DNA from: DATKMS01 sp041497995
Lineage (GTDB): Bacteria > Desulfobacterota > Binatia > HRBIN30
Assembly: GCA_041497995.1 (NCBI GenBank)
Contig: JBGQHM010000328.1
Location: 1-7,591 of the forward strand
Length of the DNA stretch: 7,591 bases
Direction of reading: 5' to 3'
The position numbers and the translations under genes are program-made. A model generated the notes under the pieces. The model did not search any database, had not been told where the DNA came from, and saw only the letters and a list, made by a program, of their open reading frames with translations. Below, in pieces: positions 6,313-7,591 of this stretch (the stretch's first letter is position 1; every line of letters starts with the position of its first letter).

Positions 6313-7014
6313 TCACACGGTGAGCAGCCACGAGTAGCCCAGGCGCAAGGCGTCGCGGCCGCCGCTCTCCAGCACGTCGCCGTGGGCGACGACGACGCGG
6401 TCGAAGTCCCAGGCGAGTATGCGCTCCAAGCTCTGCCGCGCCGCCTGACGGTCGCGGATCAGCCACGGATCGAGTGTGGAGGGGCCGAAGTGGCCGTAGC
6501 TGCGCAGCAGTTTCATGAGCAGGCGAGTGGGTGCAGCCGTGCGCGGCCCAAAGTTGAAAGCGAGGTCGCACATGATGAGCGTGCGACTCGCGCGGTGAAA
6601 AAAGACGACCTCGTTCTCGTAGGGGCGCCCGCGGAAGAAGACCTGCTCTACCTCTGCCTTCCACTCTGCGGGCGCTGCGTCGCCGAGCACGTCGACAAAC
6701 ACCAAGTCGGGACGCTTGCGTGCGAGTCCCGGCGCCACCCACAACCGCACCCCCGGATACGCCTCGCCCACCGCGCCGGCGTGCAGGTGATGGACGCGAT
6801 TGGGGGCCACGGTGAAGCAGACGCGGCCGATGGCATCGAGCTCGCGACGCAGCTCGGGGTCCAGCGACACCGGAGAGTGCAGCAGGAGGCTGCCGTCGGC
6901 GAGGCGGATCACCGTCATGCGTGTCCCCACCTCGAGCCCGTAGAAGCGCTGGGGCCGCTCCGCGATCCAGATGTTCTTGGCCAGCTCGCGCAACGACGTA
7001 CTACGCTGGCGCAT
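6313..7014 (-). CDS. DUF4336 domain protein (metallo-beta-lactamase-like fold)
   Basis: This 233-aa protein spans the whole DUF4336 pattern: KNIWIAERPQRFYGLEVGTR (13-32), MTVIRLADGSLLLHSPVSLD (33-52), a VAPNRVHHLHAG segment (69-80), YPGVRLWVAPGLARKRPDL (86-104), VVFFHRASRTLIMCDLAFN (136-154) and VVVAHGDVL (207-215). DUF4336 proteins are related to metallo-beta-lactamase-fold hydrolases. Candidate metal-site residues are His75/76, His78, Asp150 and His211, though the classic HxHxDH is reduced. The reaction is not established. No signal peptide is visible. The ATG at 7014 lies inside the 3' end of the preceding gene (14-nt overlap) with GAGG about eleven bases upstream, so the two are probably one operon. 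The role of the pair is unknown. Confidence 0.88.
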   Translation of the reverse strand: MRQRSTSLRELAKNIWIAERPQRFYGLEVGTRMTVIRLADGSLLLHSPVSLDPELRRELDAIGRVCFTVAPNRVHHLHAGAVGEAYPGVRLWVAPGLARKRPDLVFVDVLGDAAPAEWKAEVEQVFFRGRPYENEVVFFHRASRTLIMCDLAFNFGPRTAAPTRLLMKLLRSYGHFGPSTLDPWLIRDRQAARQSLERILAWDFDRVVVAHGDVLESGGRDALRLGYSWLLTV

Positions 7015-7591
7015 GATCGCCTACCTCGTCGTCCGGCTGCGCGGCCGCTGCCTCGACAAAGCGCACAAGCGTGCGGAAGCCGGGCAAGCGTTCGTAGTCG
7101 CGATAGTCCTTCTCCCGACCTCGCCCGCCGACCGGCGCCAACCGACCGGCGATCACACCCATCAGTGCGTAGAGATCGAGCTCGGCGCCCGTGTCGAGGT
7201 AGCGCTTCAGAAAGAAGGCAGCGTGCTCTTCGACCCAGGTCGCCGATGTCGTCGGCGCCCCCCCGCGGTGGCGGCGAATCTTCCGTTCAAGCGTGAGGTA
7301 ACGCTCAAAGACCGATCGTGGCGTCCACATGCTCCCGTGTTCACCGAGTGTAGTCTCCGAGGGTAGGAAATGATTCTCCAGGGGGAGCCGGAGATCGACG
7401 AAGCCGTCTTTCGTGAAGCGGCGAATCTGGTCGTACTCACACGATTCCACATTATCGTACGGATAGTCGCGGACGATCGCGTGGCGATAGATCTTCAGCC
7501 CGTAGATCACCCGCTGGGCATGCGAATCGAAGAGATGGCAGGTGAGGATCGCCACCTCGGGCGGTGACTCGGCAAGCCGCGTGTACAGAGA
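7001..7591 (-). CDS. Unrecognised protein, 5' end cut by window
   Basis: The last 196 residues are visible. The frame stays open through the window edge, so the real start lies beyond 7591; an internal GTG at 7555 is a less likely start because in-frame coding-like sequence continues upstream of it. The protein has no signal sequence or membrane segment in view. Noticeable segments are VIYGLKIYRHAIVRDYPYDN, SCEYDQIRRFTKDGF, then GEHGSMWTPRSVFERYLTLE and a basic stretch RKIRRHRGG, followed by an acidic C-terminus. KIYRH...CEYDQI...G... followed by H-x-x-x-WTP faintly resembles the acceptor half of some GT-A glycosyltransferase-like proteins, but I would not name it so. It is coupled to the DUF4336 gene by overlap. 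Confidence 0.75.
   Translation of the reverse strand, partial: SLYTRLAESPPEVAILTCHLFDSHAQRVIYGLKIYRHAIVRDYPYDNVESCEYDQIRRFTKDGFVDLRLPLENHFLPSETTLGEHGSMWTPRSVFERYLTLERKIRRHRGGAPTTSATWVEEHAAFFLKRYLDTGAELDLYALMGVIAGRLAPVGGRGREKDYRDYERLPGFRTLVRFVEAAAAQPDDEVGDHAPA

Noticed and set aside
6118..7296. 392-aa open frame on the plus strand
   Set aside because: It is antisense to the SnoaL-like, DUF4336 and upstream genes. It is a low-complexity basic translation.

Overview
The window is GC-rich bacterial DNA with eight protein-coding genes, all on the minus strand, so transcription runs from high to low coordinates. The genes at both ends are cut by the window edges. I see no rRNA, tRNA, CRISPR array, insertion sequence or phage gene. 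High GC, Shine-Dalgarno sites close to the consensus, a long Thr/Pro linker behind a lipobox, and C-x-x-D-x-D-C type cysteine clusters in a secreted protein together suggest a deltaproteobacteria-like lineage such as Myxococcota or Candidatus Binatia/Desulfobacterota. No phylogenetic marker gene is present, so this assignment is an inference only.

Right block (7591 to 6313): an unrecognised gene, 5'-truncated by the window end, overlaps by 14 nt a DUF4336 protein (metallo-beta-lactamase-like fold). Middle block (6200 to 5296): two small NTF2/SnoaL-fold proteins are joined by an ATGA stop/start overlap. They sit behind a 112-nt regulatory region with several GGTAYGT-type half-sites. Next come a TetR/AcrR-family repressor (5209 to 4556) and a glutathione S-transferase-like protein (4484 to 3837). 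A weak terminator-like hairpin follows the GST gene.

Left block (3694 to 1): a large DUF3604 lipoprotein (905 aa, PHP-like metal-binding motifs, about 40 cysteines) overlaps by ATGA a membrane-anchored parvulin-type peptidyl-prolyl isomerase, which runs off the left edge. The tight coupling suggests the isomerase helps the exported lipoprotein fold or works with it on the same pathway. This pair is the best candidate here for an uncharacterised system.

The middle block looks like a small TetR-controlled module for handling or detoxifying small hydrophobic or electrophilic molecules: two SnoaL-like proteins plus a GST. Supporting this, the 9-mer TGCATACCG occurs both in the promoter region of the SnoaL pair and in the tetR-GST gap, each time inside inverted-repeat structure. 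The substrate and ligand cannot be read from the sequence.
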